Positions 10,031-19,827 are shown, counted from the first letter of the stretch. The stretch is 64,000 nucleotides of DNA from Colwellia ponticola (GCF_005885605.1 NZ_SZVP01000004.1:181445-245444), one strand, 5' to 3'. Translations and numbers: made by a program. The notes: generated from the letters alone by a model not told the origin.

Positions 10031-10061
10031 AAAAAAGCCTCACCAAGAGGTGAGGCTTTTT
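10031..10061 (-). terminator. tRNA array terminator 2
   Basis: Perfect stem AAAAAGCCTCACC / GGTGAGGCTTTTT with the loop AAGA. It lies inside the array, between tRNA copies, so transcription through the array may be stepped down at each unit. Confidence 0.8.
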
Positions 10062-10065
10062 AATG

Positions 10066-10130
10066 TGGTGGGCGCGGCAGGTATGAACCCTTTGCTTGAA
10101 CAGCGCTTGGTTCGTTTGCTACGGACTACC
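10066..10130 (-). pseudogene. tRNA-Arg 3'-end fragment (copy 2)
   Basis: Same chimera as at 9686, with one base missing in the junction (GTATGAACCC instead of GTATTGAACCC). Confidence 0.6.
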
Positions 10131-10167
10131 TAATACATTATTTTTCAATTGTTCAATTTTTCAAATG

Positions 10168-10244
10168 TGGTGGGCGCGGCAGGAGTCGAACCTGCGACCG
10201 CCTGGTTCGTAGCCAGGTACTCTATCCAGCTGAGCTACGCGCCC
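10168..10244 (-). tRNA. tRNA-Arg(ACG), copy 2
   Basis: Sequence identical to copy 1 over all 77 bases, including the encoded CCA. Confidence 0.97.
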
Positions 10245-10409
10245 ACATAGAAATTATTTATCCAGCCTTAACTTAAGCTGCCTTCATTATTTAATCACTC
10301 GAAGAAAGTACCTTTACTAACAATGCTACCAATAAATCAGTAGTAACTATGATTAAAATTCTCTTTAAGTCTTCTTTAAAAAGATACATATCACCATTTG
10401 CTAATAAAG

Positions 10410-10440
10410 AAAAAAGCCTCACCAAGAGGTGAGGCTTTTT
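10410..10440 (-). terminator. tRNA array terminator 3
   Basis: Identical hairpin to terminator 2, between tRNA-Arg copies 2 and 3. Confidence 0.8.
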
Positions 10441-10444
10441 AATG

Positions 10445-10509
10445 TGGTGGGCGCGGCAGGTATTGAACCCTTTGCTTGAACAGCGCTTGGTTCGTTTGCT
10501 ACGGACTAC
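10445..10509 (-). pseudogene. tRNA-Arg 3'-end fragment (copy 3)
   Basis: Same chimera as at 9686, identical through the CTTTGCTTGAACAGCGCTTG block. Confidence 0.6.
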
Positions 10510-10547
10510 CTAATACATTATTTTTCAATTGTTCAATTTTTCAAATG

Positions 10548-10624
10548 TGGTGGGCGCGGCAGGAGTCGAACCTGCGACCGCCTGGTTCGTAGCCAGGTAC
10601 TCTATCCAGCTGAGCTACGCGCCC
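10548..10624 (-). tRNA. tRNA-Arg(ACG), copy 3
   Basis: Identical to copy 1. Confidence 0.97.
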
Positions 10625-10789
10625 ACATAGAAGTTATTTATCCAGCCTTAACTTAAGCTGCCTTCATTATTTAATCACTCGAAGAAAGTACCTTTACTAA
10701 CAATGCTACCAATAAATCAGTAGTAACTATGATTAAAATTCTCTTTAAGTCTTCTTTAAAAAGATACATATCACCATTTGCTAATAAAG

Positions 10790-10820
10790 AAAAAAGCCTC
10801 ACCAAGAGGTGAGGCTTTTT
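10790..10820 (-). terminator. tRNA array terminator 4
   Basis: Identical hairpin to terminator 2; it directly abuts the CCA end of tRNA copy 4 without an intervening chimera. Confidence 0.8.
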
Positions 10821-10824
10821 AATG

Positions 10825-10901
10825 TGGTGGGCGCGGCAGGAGTCGAACCTGCGACCGCCTGGTTCGTAGCCAGGTACTCTATCCAGCTGAGCTACGCGCC
10901 C
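10825..10901 (-). tRNA. tRNA-Arg(ACG), copy 4
   Basis: Identical to copy 1. Its downstream neighbour is the terminator itself, so this unit shows the arrangement without the inserted segment. Confidence 0.97.
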
Positions 10902-10965
10902 ACATAGAAGTTATTTATCCAGCCTTAACATAAGCTGCCTGCATTATTTAAACACTCGAAGAAAG

Positions 10966-11042
10966 TGGTGGGCGCGGCAGGAGTCGAACCTGCGACCGCC
11001 TGGTTCGTAGCCAGGTACTCTATCCAGCTGAGCTACGCGCCC
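10966..11042 (-). tRNA. tRNA-Arg(ACG), copy 5
   Basis: Identical to copy 1. It is the first tRNA-Arg after tRNA-Ser, separated from copy 4 by only 64 bases and with no terminator between them. Confidence 0.97.
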
Positions 11043-11119
11043 TCATGAACTATGTTTTATATCTTAGTCTAAAGATATCGAACTTTCGTTCTTCACAACC
11101 ATTACTTTAATAAAAAGAA

Positions 11120-11214
<95 letters not shown>

Positions 11215-11225
11215 AATGGGTGCGA

Positions 11226-11253
11226 ATAATAAGGGATTCTAAAAATAAGTCAA
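11226..11253 (-). promoter_or_regulatory. Promoter of the tRNA-Ser/tRNA-Arg operon
   Basis: On the minus strand TTGACT (-35, 11248-11253) and TATTAT (-10, 11226-11231) are 16 bases apart. A GC-rich stretch (CGCACCC) follows the -10 box, as in stable-RNA promoters under stringent control. It lies 12 bases before the tRNA-Ser 5' end. Confidence 0.7.
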
Positions 11254-11345
11254 ACATTTTTTATAATTTATTTACTATAAATGACTGTTTGCCGACAATT
11301 TAGGCAACTTTACCATTTTTTAACCGTTAACCAAAGCTAAGGCAT

Positions 11346-11374
11346 AAAAAAACACCGCCTTAGCGGTGTTTTTT
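11346..11374 (-). terminator. Terminator after csrA
   Basis: Stem AAAAAACACCGC / GCGGTGTTTTTT about 70 bases beyond the csrA stop codon, with U-tract on the minus strand. Confidence 0.85.
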
Positions 11375-11446
11375 CATAGGTATATCAAGCTTTATATATA
11401 CTGTTGTTGTTCAAAAAAGCTATCGATTTATCTACAATCAATAGTA

Positions 11447-11650
11447 TTAATCAACTTTATTGCCTGAAACATCATCATCATCACCTTTCTCGGCTTGAAT
11501 ACGCATGTAAATTTCTTCACGATGTACTGATATTTCTTTTGGCGCATTAACACCTATTCTTACTTGATTTCCTTTAACGCCTAAAACAGTCACGGTGACT
11601 TCGTCACCAATCATCAAAGTTTCACCTACGCGTCGTGTTAATATAAGCAT
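11447..11650 (-). CDS. csrA: Carbon storage regulator CsrA
   Basis: A 67-residue RNA-binding protein that controls translation and stability of mRNAs with GGA motifs (motility, biofilm, central carbon). The family core is complete: [16 protein letters not shown] at the start, [20 protein letters not shown], and the HREEIY helix, including Arg44 used in RNA contact. The tail [11 protein letters not shown] is acidic and variable. It lies between alaS and the tRNA genes, the standard gammaproteobacterial order, and has its own terminator. Confidence 0.97.
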   Translation of the reverse strand: MLILTRRVGETLMIGDEVTVTVLGVKGNQVRIGVNAPKEISVHREEIYMRIQAEKGDDDDVSGNKVD

Positions 11651-12018
11651 ATTTGCTTCCTTATCCTTTAAAGTGAGATCACTAAATAAATATATATAAG
11701 CTAGTAATATATTCGAATTAGTTACTTTTTAATCCATTAACTAGAACACATAGTCATAATTAATTTTCTATAAAAAGTCATTTTTCATTAAAACATCATA
11801 TCCGATGATCATTTCAATGAAGTTTAGGTAATAAGCAATCAAACTATCATTACCTATTAATCTATCATATTTTAACAAAATTTCTTTAGCATTGAATAGC
11901 TTTATAGCTCACTTTTACCACTAAAATTGTAATCAATTAACCCAGTTTAGTCGTATATTGTAAAGAAGAGCAAACAAACGCCTCAACAAGATAAAATATA
12001 ATAGTCGCTATAAATAGC
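11651..12018. other. csrA upstream region; no gene seen
   Basis: About 370 AT-rich bases holding the csrA leader and promoter. The csrA ATG has AAGGA shortly upstream. I see no reading frame or RNA gene that I can support. Confidence 0.5.
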
Positions 12019-12044
12019 AAAAAGGAAGCCTAGGCTTCCTTTTT
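12019..12044 (-). terminator. Terminator after alaS
   Basis: Perfect palindrome AAAAAGGAAGCC-TA-GGCTTCCTTTTT, 49 bases beyond the alaS stop. Separates alaS from csrA. Confidence 0.85.
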
Positions 12045-12092
12045 ATTGTGCTTAAAATGAGCCGTTAATTAACTCACTATATTGTATAAGCC

Positions 12093-14699
12093 TTAAGCTA
12101 ACTTCTCTGTTAACCATGATGATACGCTAGCTAAAGCAGAGGTTATATTTTCAGGTTGGCTACCGCCAGCTTGCGCCATATCAGGACGACCGCCACCTTT
12201 GCCACCTACTTGTTGGGCAACCATATTAACTAATTCGCCAGCTTTAACTCGACCAACTAAATCTTTAGTTACACCAGCAATCAAGCCAACTTTAGCGCCA
12301 TCAGCGGTTGCGAGCATAATAACCCCTGATTGCATTTTGTTTTTAAGCTCATCAACCATGCCACGAAGTGCTTTACTTTCTACACCACCTAAATCAGCAA
12401 TAAGCACCTTAACACCATTGATTTCAATCGTGTTATTAACCAAATCAGAGCCAGCTTGTGCAGCAAGCTCTTGCTTTAATTGACCAATTTCTTTTTCTAA
12501 TTGCTTAGTACGGCTAACAAGTTGCTCAACTTTACTGCCTGCATTAGTTATATCACTTTTAACTAGTGCAGCAATGTTAGTTAACGCGCTAGCTTGTTGA
12601 TTAATAAAATCAAGCGCACCTGTACCAGTAACGGCTTCAATACGACGAACACCCGCAGCGATACCTGATTCAGAAACAATTTTCAGTAATCCAATATCCC
12701 CCGTTCTTTGTACATGCACACCACCACAAAGCTCTATAGAAAAGTCGCCTAAGGTGACTACGCGAACTTCATCATCGTACTTTTCACCAAACAGTGCCAT
12801 AGCACCCTTTTCTTTGGCTTCATCTATATACATAGATTCTGTTTTTCTTGCGTGGTTACGACGAATTTCATTATTAACCATTTGTTCAACAGTATGTAAT
12901 TCTTGCGCAGTTACCCCTTCAAAATGAGAGAAATCAAAACGTAACTTATCACTGTCACATAATGAGCCTTTTTGCGTAACATGCTCACCTAACACTTTAC
13001 GTAAAGCAGCATGTAACAAATGCGTTGCCGTATGGTTTTTAACAATAGCAGCTCTGCGCTCAACATTAATTTCAGCTTTTACTCGTCGGTTTAAACCAAT
13101 ATCAGTATGTGCTGTGCCTCTGTGAGCAAAGGCATTACCTAATTTAACTGTATCAGTAACTTCAAAAACACCGCCATCAAGGTGTAATAAACCACTATCA
13201 CCTACTTGACCACCAGACTCAGCATAAAATGGTGTGTGGTCTAATATAACAATACCTTGCTCGCCACTACTTAATTGGCTTACTGCTTCATGACCTGTAT
13301 TGTTGAATAGCTCGACAACGGTAGCTGAGTAAGAAGCATTGTCGTAACCTTTAAAGTCTGTTTTATGATCAGATTTCAGCTGTTGATTATAATCAGTACC
13401 AAATTGACTTGCTTGCTGAGCACGTTCACGTTGTTGGCCCATGGCTACATCAAAGCCATTATGATCAATTTTAAGATGACGTTCGCGCGCAATATCTGCC
13501 GTTAAATCCGCTGGGAAGCCATAAGTATCATATAACTTAAAAACGTCGTCGCCTTTAATAGTATCGTCAGTTAAATTAGCAAGAATATCTTCAAGTAAAA
13601 TCATACCGCGATCTAGCGTACGACCAAATTGCTCTTCTTCAATACGTAATAATTTTTCAATAATGGCTTGTTGCTGAACTAACTCAGGGTATGCATCGCC
13701 CATTTGTTCAATTAATGAAGCAACCAGTTTATGAAAGAAGTGACCTTTTGCTTCGAGTTTATGACCATGGCGAATAGCTCGTCGAATAATACGACGTAGT
13801 ACATAACCACGACCTTCATTTGATGGTACAACACCATCAACAATTAAAAAGCTACATGAACGAATATGATCACTAATAACACGCAGTGATTTGTGCTCCA
13901 TATCATTACAATCAAGTAACGCGGCGGTATCTTTAATTAGCGCTTGAAAAATATCTATTTCGTAGTTGCTATGCACATTTTGCATAATGGCAGAAATACG
14001 CTCTAAGCCCATGCCCGTATCAATTGACGGGTTAGGTAGTGGCTCCATAGTACCGTCACTTTGACGGTTAAATTGCATAAAGACTATGTTCCATATTTCA
14101 ATAAAACGGTCGCCATCTTCATCTGCAGAGCCCGGAGGTCCACCAAAAACATTTTCACCGTGATCATAAAATATTTCAGAGCAAGGTCCACAAGGGCCAG
14201 TATCACCCATAGACCAAAAATTATCTTTCGCGCCAATACGAATAACACGTTCAGCGGGTACACCTACTTTCTCAATCCAAAGTTGCTCTGCTTCATCATC
14301 TTCTTCAAAAACAGTGACCGTTAATTTTTCTTTCGGTATTTGTAAAACTTCAGTTAAAAAAGTCCAAGCAAAGAAAATCGCTTCTTCTTTAAAATAATCA
14401 CCAAAACTAAAGTTGCCCATCATTTCAAAAAATGTATGGTGGCGTGCTGTGTAACCCACATTTTCTAAGTCATTATGCTTACCACCCGCTCGCACACAGC
14501 GCTGCGCTGAGGTAGCTCTGGTATAACTGCGTGTTTCAGCGCCTAAAAAAACATCTTTAAAAGGAACCATGCCCGCATTGGTAAACAATAAGGTGGCATC
14601 ATTACCAGGAACGAGTGAACTACTTTTAACGACTTGGTGTTGCTTAGTGGCAAAAAAATCTAAAAATGCCTGACGGACTTCAGCGGTGCTTTTAATCAT
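12093..14699 (-). CDS. alaS: Alanine-tRNA ligase
   Basis: An 868-residue cytoplasmic class II synthetase that charges tRNA-Ala. The N-terminal catalytic domain opens with [21 protein letters not shown], and motif regions such as [18 protein letters not shown] follow. The editing domain has the zinc-binding HTATH and the [13 protein letters not shown] segment, and the C-terminal C-Ala domain ends with [15 protein letters not shown]. Length matches the family (876 in E. coli). It is followed by csrA and preceded by what looks like a decayed recX. Confidence 0.98.
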   Translation of the reverse strand: MIKSTAEVRQAFLDFFATKQHQVVKSSSLVPGNDATLLFTNAGMVPFKDVFLGAETRSYTRATSAQRCVRAGGKHNDLENVGYTARHHTFFEMMGNFSFGDYFKEEAIFFAWTFLTEVLQIPKEKLTVTVFEEDDEAEQLWIEKVGVPAERVIRIGAKDNFWSMGDTGPCGPCSEIFYDHGENVFGGPPGSADEDGDRFIEIWNIVFMQFNRQSDGTMEPLPNPSIDTGMGLERISAIMQNVHSNYEIDIFQALIKDTAALLDCNDMEHKSLRVISDHIRSCSFLIVDGVVPSNEGRGYVLRRIIRRAIRHGHKLEAKGHFFHKLVASLIEQMGDAYPELVQQQAIIEKLLRIEEEQFGRTLDRGMILLEDILANLTDDTIKGDDVFKLYDTYGFPADLTADIARERHLKIDHNGFDVAMGQQRERAQQASQFGTDYNQQLKSDHKTDFKGYDNASYSATVVELFNNTGHEAVSQLSSGEQGIVILDHTPFYAESGGQVGDSGLLHLDGGVFEVTDTVKLGNAFAHRGTAHTDIGLNRRVKAEINVERRAAIVKNHTATHLLHAALRKVLGEHVTQKGSLCDSDKLRFDFSHFEGVTAQELHTVEQMVNNEIRRNHARKTESMYIDEAKEKGAMALFGEKYDDEVRVVTLGDFSIELCGGVHVQRTGDIGLLKIVSESGIAAGVRRIEAVTGTGALDFINQQASALTNIAALVKSDITNAGSKVEQLVSRTKQLEKEIGQLKQELAAQAGSDLVNNTIEINGVKVLIADLGGVESKALRGMVDELKNKMQSGVIMLATADGAKVGLIAGVTKDLVGRVKAGELVNMVAQQVGGKGGGRPDMAQAGGSQPENITSALASVSSWLTEKLA

Positions 14700-14785
14700 G
14701 GGATACTCAATAAATCGATTTGGGACTATTTTATGCAGGTCTATGTTTCAGGTCTACTCTAAATTATATTTTTAATCTAATTTTT

Positions 14786-14956
14786 CTAAACTAGTAATAC
14801 AAGAATATCATCTCTGGAATAGCCACGGTATTGTAAGAATGAATCATGTTGGCTTGCTCTACTTGCTACTGCTTTTCTATCAAGCGAACTATCTGTATCG
14901 CCATCAACAGTGTTCTTGGCAGCAAGCTGATTATTATACCCAAGCTGAGCTTGAAG
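14786..14956 (-). pseudogene. recX: Decayed recX (3' remnant)
   Basis: An open stretch of 56 codons without a start on the minus strand ends with FLQYRGYSRDDILVLLV. RecX proteins end with a very similar segment (RFLLYRGYLMEDIQ in E. coli, from memory). Upstream the frame is closed by a TAA at 14957-14959, and the remaining 5' sequence up to dinB shows only broken frames. The place is right: recX normally lies just before alaS. RecX modulates RecA filaments; here no functional protein is expected. A 53-residue frame on the opposite strand is probably chance. Confidence 0.5.
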
Positions 14957-15022
14957 TTACCAATATTTTCACAACTTTTATGCAGTTTTTGGATAATTAA
15001 TAGACTAATCAGCTAATAATGC

Positions 15023-16081
15023 TTAAAAAGATAGCTGGAGTTGCTGAGTTTCGCTAGGGCTATCGGCGAAACCCAATGTTAAACCAACCAAGCGAACACC
15101 ACGTTGATTTGCTCTGTCATAAGCTTTTGCTAATAAACGCGTAAACAATATTTGCTGGCAGGCATTACTCTGTATTTCTACCGTGGTTTGAGTAAAGTCA
15201 GTAAATTTAAGCTTTACACCTTGTCTAACAATTTCTCTATTACGGTGAGGTGCAAGCCTTGCCTGCAATTTTGTATATAAGGTGTCAATCACAAGCTGAC
15301 ATTCATCTTCCGTGCATAAATCTTGTGCTAACGTAGTTTCAATAGCCAGTGACTTTCGCTGTCGACTCACTTCTAAAGGACGCTCATCTACACCATGAGC
15401 TTTTAGGTAAAGGTTACTAGCAAACTGACCAACAATATTTTGTAAACTACGAATATCGCTTTCCCTGACATCAGCACACGTTATATAGCCATGGCGCTTA
15501 AGTTTTTCAAAAGTTTTGGGACCAATACCAGGTATTTTCTTTAATGAAAGTTTTTCAACAAAGCTGGCAACTTTATCGGGAGTTATAACGCACTGCCCGT
15601 TTGGTTTGTTTTCGTCACTAGCAATTTTAGCTAAAAATTTATTGGGCGCAATACCCGCCGATGCCGTCAATGCTAACTCATTAAAAATATCAGCTCTAAT
15701 TTGCTCAGCAATAAGCGTAGCGCTCCCCTGGCACAACGTTGCCTCGGTTACATCAAGATAAGCTTCATCTAATGATAATGGCTCGATAAGATTGGTATAA
15801 CGCGAAAATATTTCTCTAATTTTTTCAGAAGTTGCTTTATAGACATCCATGCGACCATGGACGATAGTTAGGTTAGGACAAAGCTGTTTTGCTTTGGCGG
15901 CAGGCATAGCAGAGCGAACGCCAAATTGACGTGCTAGATAGTTACTGGTACACAAGACACTGCGCGGACCATCACCGCCAACAGCTAATGGAATATTTTG
16001 ATACTCAGGGAAGTCTCGCATTTCCACAGCTGCATAGTAGCAGTCCATATCTATGTGTATTATTTTTCTCTGCTTAGCCAT
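15023..16081 (-). CDS. dinB: DNA polymerase IV (Y family)
   Basis: A 352-residue error-prone translesion polymerase. The catalytic carboxylates are in IHIDMDCYYAAVE (Asp11) and SLDEAYLDV (Asp105, Glu106). A helix-hairpin-helix region (KKIPGIGPKTFEKL) and the little finger domain follow. The C terminus QLQLSF is a sliding-clamp binding motif. A perfect LexA box lies 21 bases before the ATG, so it belongs to the SOS regulon. It lies upstream of the recX remnant and alaS, transcribed in the same direction. Confidence 0.96.
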   Translation of the reverse strand: MAKQRKIIHIDMDCYYAAVEMRDFPEYQNIPLAVGGDGPRSVLCTSNYLARQFGVRSAMPAAKAKQLCPNLTIVHGRMDVYKATSEKIREIFSRYTNLIEPLSLDEAYLDVTEATLCQGSATLIAEQIRADIFNELALTASAGIAPNKFLAKIASDENKPNGQCVITPDKVASFVEKLSLKKIPGIGPKTFEKLKRHGYITCADVRESDIRSLQNIVGQFASNLYLKAHGVDERPLEVSRQRKSLAIETTLAQDLCTEDECQLVIDTLYTKLQARLAPHRNREIVRQGVKLKFTDFTQTTVEIQSNACQQILFTRLLAKAYDRANQRGVRLVGLTLGFADSPSETQQLQLSF

Positions 16082-16101
16082 CTTTAGTTTACCGCCAGGA
16101 G

Positions 16102-16117
16102 CTGTACATAAAAACAG
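16102..16117 (-). promoter_or_regulatory. LexA (SOS) operator of dinB
   Basis: CTGT-N8-ACAG is present exactly (CTGTACATAAAAACAG), 21 bases upstream of the dinB start codon, where LexA would block transcription. The 8-base interior is A/T-rich as in known boxes. Confidence 0.85.
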
Positions 16118-16290
16118 TATACTATTTTTATGTACCTTGGCAAGTGAGTTTAGTGTATTGGCAACGCGCTATTATGACTATATTGATTCTGTTTTAACGG
16201 TGTAGTTAAATCTATCAATTATCTTTCTCACCGAGAAAATAGTTTCATAGTCGCTATCAAAGTGATGTAATTAATAATTAACTTATAAAA

Positions 16291-17211
16291 ATGAAAGCTG
16301 CGGTATTTATGCTCACTTTAAAAAACATGTCTGACATTTTAAATTCTCTTCCTGACCCGACATTTATTTTAACGAAAACGGGGCGATATGTAGATGTGTT
16401 TGGGGGAAAAGACCTTCGTTATTACCATGATGCAAGTCATCTGATTGGTTTGTCAGTTAACGATGTTTTAAGTACAGAAAAAGCCGCGTGGTTTATTGGT
16501 AAAATCAATGAGGCATTAAAAACTAAGGAGCTACTCATTACTGAATATAGCCTATCCAACAAAGATGTTAAGGGGTTAGATAATAATGGTCCTAGCAATG
16601 CCATCTATTTTGAAGGACGTATTCAGTCTCTAAACTTTAGTGTTGAGGATGAGCCTGCTGTTTTATGGCAAGCAACTAATATTACTAAGCGGCACCAATT
16701 AGCAGAAAAGTTGCGTACCATCAGCGAAACAGATCCTTTAACTGGGGTTTGGAACCGTCGTTATTTTTATAAAATGATTGATAAAGAAAAAAGAAGAGCT
16801 AGGCGTAACGATCTCCCTATCTCTTTATTGATGCTAGATATTGACCATTTTAAATCAATAAATGATCAATGGGGACACAAAGTTGGCGATCTTATACTTA
16901 GTGAAGTTGTTGCAGTGACGCTCAATTGTATAAGGGAATCGGATATGGTTATTCGATGGGGCGGCGAAGAATTTCTCATTTTTATGCTAGATACCGGGTT
17001 GGATGCTGCCTACTATGTTGCTGAGAAACTTCGTCTTAAGATTGAACATCACACATTTTCAAGTGGTGTTGAAGTAAGTGTTAGTATTGGCTACGCTCAA
17101 TGGAATAATGTAAGTGAAAATATTGAAGAGACTATTACCAATGCTGATACTGCGCTTTACCTTGCTAAAAATGAAGGTCGTAATTGCGTTAAAGGTTACC
17201 ATAATGACTAG
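16291..17211 (+). CDS. PAS-GGEEF diguanylate cyclase
   Basis: A 306-residue cytoplasmic protein. Residues 13-135 look like a PAS sensor domain (ILNSLPDPTFILTKTGRYVD and a closing VLWQATNITKRHQ). Residues 145-303 are a GGDEF domain with DPLTGVWNRRYF, the metal-binding LDIDHFKSIND, and an intact active site GGEEF at 224-228. RESD at 215-218, five residues before GGEEF, is the product-inhibition I-site. It should make cyclic di-GMP in response to a signal sensed by the PAS domain. It stands alone; the first ATG has no clear ribosome binding site, and Met7 or Met13 are other possible starts. Confidence 0.92.
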   Translation: MKAAVFMLTLKNMSDILNSLPDPTFILTKTGRYVDVFGGKDLRYYHDASHLIGLSVNDVLSTEKAAWFIGKINEALKTKELLITEYSLSNKDVKGLDNNGPSNAIYFEGRIQSLNFSVEDEPAVLWQATNITKRHQLAEKLRTISETDPLTGVWNRRYFYKMIDKEKRRARRNDLPISLLMLDIDHFKSINDQWGHKVGDLILSEVVAVTLNCIRESDMVIRWGGEEFLIFMLDTGLDAAYYVAEKLRLKIEHHTFSSGVEVSVSIGYAQWNNVSENIEETITNADTALYLAKNEGRNCVKGYHND

Positions 17212-17412
17212 CTGCGTAACTGATAAATTAATCAAGCTGTCAGTTAAAAAGCTATTAGCAACTTATTGTTCTGGTTTAGCTAAATAGCACATATTTATTG
17301 TGAACACTTCAATTTAACTCTGCCGTTTTATCTTAGGATAAAAAATCTCATGGTGAACGTGATTATTACCATCGTTTAGCGCGACTAATCTAGTGATAAC
17401 TTAACAGAGATT

Positions 17413-17454
17413 AAAAAAATAAGCTTAGCTAAAATGATAGTTCTAGCTAAGCTT
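17413..17454 (-). terminator. Terminator after ccmI
   Basis: Perfect 10-bp stem AAGCTTAGCT / AGCTAAGCTT with a 14-base loop. On the minus strand it is followed by a run of seven T, as expected for the end of ccmFGHI. Confidence 0.65.
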
Positions 17455-17490
17455 AATTACGTTTACTTGAGTTGTGTTATGTTGTGTATT

Positions 17491-18771
17491 TTACTCAACC
17501 AAACTATCAACCACCAGCTCAAGTGTTTCACTTCGATTAACATCTACACTAAGGGCTTGTGCTTTATAATCACCTGGTTTAATACCAACACCACCTTGCA
17601 TTGAAACAACCGCATAAACGTGAACTTGCTCAACACTGGCTAAGTTATTGGCTGGGCTCATCGCTTGGCTATTGTTCAGTACCACTACTTTAGGTAAGTC
17701 ACTCGCTTTTATTTTAATAGCGGCAAGCGGCATACGCTGCCCGGTAGTGGGTACGGCGTAAATAAAGACTATACGGTCTTCACCGCCAGCAAGTTGCTTG
17801 GTAATTTCATCAGATAAGCTAACACTAACAGTTAATTGCGGACCCGTTTCAGCTGCTGCCTGTGTAGTGTTATCTGCCGAACCTGTCGACTGACCAAGGC
17901 GGTTTTTAGCTTCAGCTACCGCTTCTTTTAGCGCAGTAATATTTACGCCTTGATTATTGGCATCAATAACACGCTGCCAATAGTTTATCGATAACTGGTA
18001 ATTTTGAGCAATAAAATTGTGCATACCTAATAAAATATTGGTTGAGGCATCATTACTATCAAGCGCTAAGGCTTTATCAATATAAGTTTGTACTTCAGGG
18101 GTAATTTTTTGACCATTTTTATAATAGATAGCTTGCGCAATAGCCCCTAATAAGTCGGCATGTTCACCTTCAATTTTTATTACTTGGTTAAAGGCGTCAA
18201 TCGCTTCATCAAAAGCACCCACAGCAACATAAGTTTGCCCTAAGTTATACCAAGCTTCACTATCATCAAGATTTGAATCAATATGATCTTGTAACTTAAT
18301 AATATGTGCCATCGCTTCATTTTCACGTTGCTTTAACCTTTCTTCTTGTGACATTGTCTCTTGCTGACCATGGCTTGACGGTACCTGGGTGATTACTCTA
18401 TAGCTGCCTTGTTTATTATAAAGCACTACGGTAAAAAAAATAATGAAGACGCTTAAACCTAAAGGCCAAAGTGGAGAGTAGGTTTTCTTTGCTGAAACGG
18501 TATTGGTTGCTTGTGCTGATGTACTTTCAATATCTTGTAGCAAAGTGTTATTAAGCTCACTTAATAAATACTGATAGTTTTCTTCATCAATACCACCTTC
18601 GCGATAATCTTTTTCTATCTCTTTTTTGTGCTCATGATATAAACGCACGTTAGTTTCGTCACGTATATTACCAACAACATGCGCTTCTTCTGTCTTTTGT
18701 TTGAAGAAAGGTCGCCATACCATTAATAATAATAAAATTAGAAATATAAGGCTTATTACTAAAAATTCCAT
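17491..18771 (-). CDS. ccmI: Cytochrome c maturation protein CcmI
   Basis: A 426-residue membrane protein that presents apocytochrome c to the haem ligation complex. Two N-terminal transmembrane helices (about 1-20 and 100-120) flank a cytoplasmic loop with a leucine-zipper-like helix (DYREGGIDEENYQYLLSEL). TPR motifs follow (SEAWYNLGQTYVAVGAFDEAIDAFNQV near 170-200), and the C-terminal periplasmic domain resembles CcmI/CycH (VSVSLSDEITKQLAGGEDRIVFIYA). It is the last gene of the ccmFGHI operon. Confidence 0.93.
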   Translation of the reverse strand: MEFLVISLIFLILLLLMVWRPFFKQKTEEAHVVGNIRDETNVRLYHEHKKEIEKDYREGGIDEENYQYLLSELNNTLLQDIESTSAQATNTVSAKKTYSPLWPLGLSVFIIFFTVVLYNKQGSYRVITQVPSSHGQQETMSQEERLKQRENEAMAHIIKLQDHIDSNLDDSEAWYNLGQTYVAVGAFDEAIDAFNQVIKIEGEHADLLGAIAQAIYYKNGQKITPEVQTYIDKALALDSNDASTNILLGMHNFIAQNYQLSINYWQRVIDANNQGVNITALKEAVAEAKNRLGQSTGSADNTTQAAAETGPQLTVSVSLSDEITKQLAGGEDRIVFIYAVPTTGQRMPLAAIKIKASDLPKVVVLNNSQAMSPANNLASVEQVHVYAVVSMQGGVGIKPGDYKAQALSVDVNRSETLELVVDSLVE

Positions 18772-18807
18772 AATGTTATCTACTACTTATTTTAATGTAT
18801 CGAGAGG

Positions 18808-19275
18808 TTATTTATCATTTAACAACTTTTTAAGCTTATCTTGTTGTTCAGAAGATAAAGCCAAGTCTTTCTTATCAACAGGCTTTCTGCGAACAATCAT
18901 AATAACCACCAAAATAGCTAACAAAATTAACACCGCTGGACCAAACCATAACACATAGGTTAATTGAGAAACTCTTGGGCGATATAAAACAAACTCACCA
19001 TAACGGTCCACCATGAAATTAACAATTTCACTATCGGCTTTACCCTGTTGTAATAAGTCATATAACTCTTTACGTAAATCAGCAGCAATGGGCGAATTAG
19101 AGTCCGCTAAGTTTTGGTTTTGACACTTAGGACAACGTAATTCTTTGGCTAATGCTTGAAAGCGTATTTTAGTCACTTCATCATGAAATTCATAAGTATC
19201 TACAGGACTTGCTTGCACTGGGTTTACCGTTAACATAAATGCTAAGGCAAGAAGTATAAAGCTAATTAAGCGCAT
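18808..19275 (-). CDS. ccmH: Cytochrome c maturation protein CcmH
   Basis: A 155-residue thiol oxidoreductase of the periplasm. The start at 19275 is preferred over an in-frame ATG at 19314 because AGGGGA precedes it and it gives a clean signal peptide (MRLISFILLALAFMLTVNPVQA). The redox motif LRCPKC (Cys48, Cys51) reduces the apocytochrome thiols before haem attachment. A C-terminal transmembrane helix (about 102-124) ends in a charged tail. It follows ccmG by 1 base. Confidence 0.94.
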   Translation of the reverse strand: MRLISFILLALAFMLTVNPVQASPVDTYEFHDEVTKIRFQALAKELRCPKCQNQNLADSNSPIAADLRKELYDLLQQGKADSEIVNFMVDRYGEFVLYRPRVSQLTYVLWFGPAVLILLAILVVIMIVRRKPVDKKDLALSSEQQDKLKKLLNDK

Positions 19276-19276
19276 G

Positions 19277-19825
19277 TTATTTCCCCTGCTTTTTTTCTTC
19301 AATGAGCTGAGCAATTAATGGCTCAAATTCTCGTCGCCACACCCGTGTATCAATAGCACCAGCAAACCGTTTACGAATAACGCCATGGTGATCAATAACA
19401 AAGGTTTCAGGTGCTCCATAAACACCTAGGTCTAAACCCAAAGTGCCTTTTTCATCAAAAATAGAAAATACATAAGGATCTTCATAATTTTGTAGCCATT
19501 GCTGCGCGGCCATACGATCGTCTTTATAGTTTAAGCCATACAAGGTTACTTGCGGGTCTTTAGCTATATCAACTAAATAAGGGTGTTCATATTTACAGGT
19601 TGGACACCACGTTGCCCACACATTAACTAAAACAATATCACCGTTAAGATCAGCATTGGTCACCAGCTTGTCATTATCAGTTAGCGTTTTTAACGCAAAA
19701 CTTGGCATAGTTTTCCCCACAAGTGCCGATGGCATTTCCTGTGGGTCAAGTGATAAACCGCGATATAAAACTACCCCTAAGGCAAGTACTAATATTAAAG
19801 GTAAAAAACGAATTAACTTACCCAT
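19277..19825 (-). CDS. ccmG: Thiol:disulfide interchange protein CcmG/DsbE
   Basis: A 182-residue periplasmic thioredoxin anchored by one N-terminal helix. The active site WCPTC (Cys74, Cys77) lies in VNVWATWCPTCKYEHP, and the GVYGAPETFVID cis-proline segment is present. It keeps the CcmH and apocytochrome cysteines reduced. It starts 2 bases after ccmF and runs almost into ccmH, so it is translationally linked. Confidence 0.95.
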   Translation of the reverse strand: MGKLIRFLPLILVLALGVVLYRGLSLDPQEMPSALVGKTMPSFALKTLTDNDKLVTNADLNGDIVLVNVWATWCPTCKYEHPYLVDIAKDPQVTLYGLNYKDDRMAAQQWLQNYEDPYVFSIFDEKGTLGLDLGVYGAPETFVIDHHGVIRKRFAGAIDTRVWRREFEPLIAQLIEEKKQGK

Positions 19826-19827
19826 TA

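Larger units (their letters stand above)
9650..10820 (-). repeat. Tandem array of about 380-bp units carrying tRNA-Arg genes
   Basis: Three nearly identical units, with periods of 381, 379 and 380 bases measured from terminator to terminator. Each contains a hairpin terminator, a partial tRNA 3' end joined to foreign sequence, an intact tRNA-Arg, and a spacer of about 165 bases. The fourth unit (from 10790) lacks the partial copy, and the fifth tRNA is separated by a short spacer only. Near identity implies recent unequal exchange or gene conversion. Confidence 0.85.

Noticed and set aside
9650..10820. CRISPR-like array
   Set aside because: The repeats are explained by tRNA genes, terminators and spacers; unit length and content do not fit CRISPR.
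14839..15000. A 53-codon plus-strand frame between alaS and dinB
   Set aside because: The opposite strand carries the RecX-like segment, which explains the protein-like character; no ribosome site is clear.
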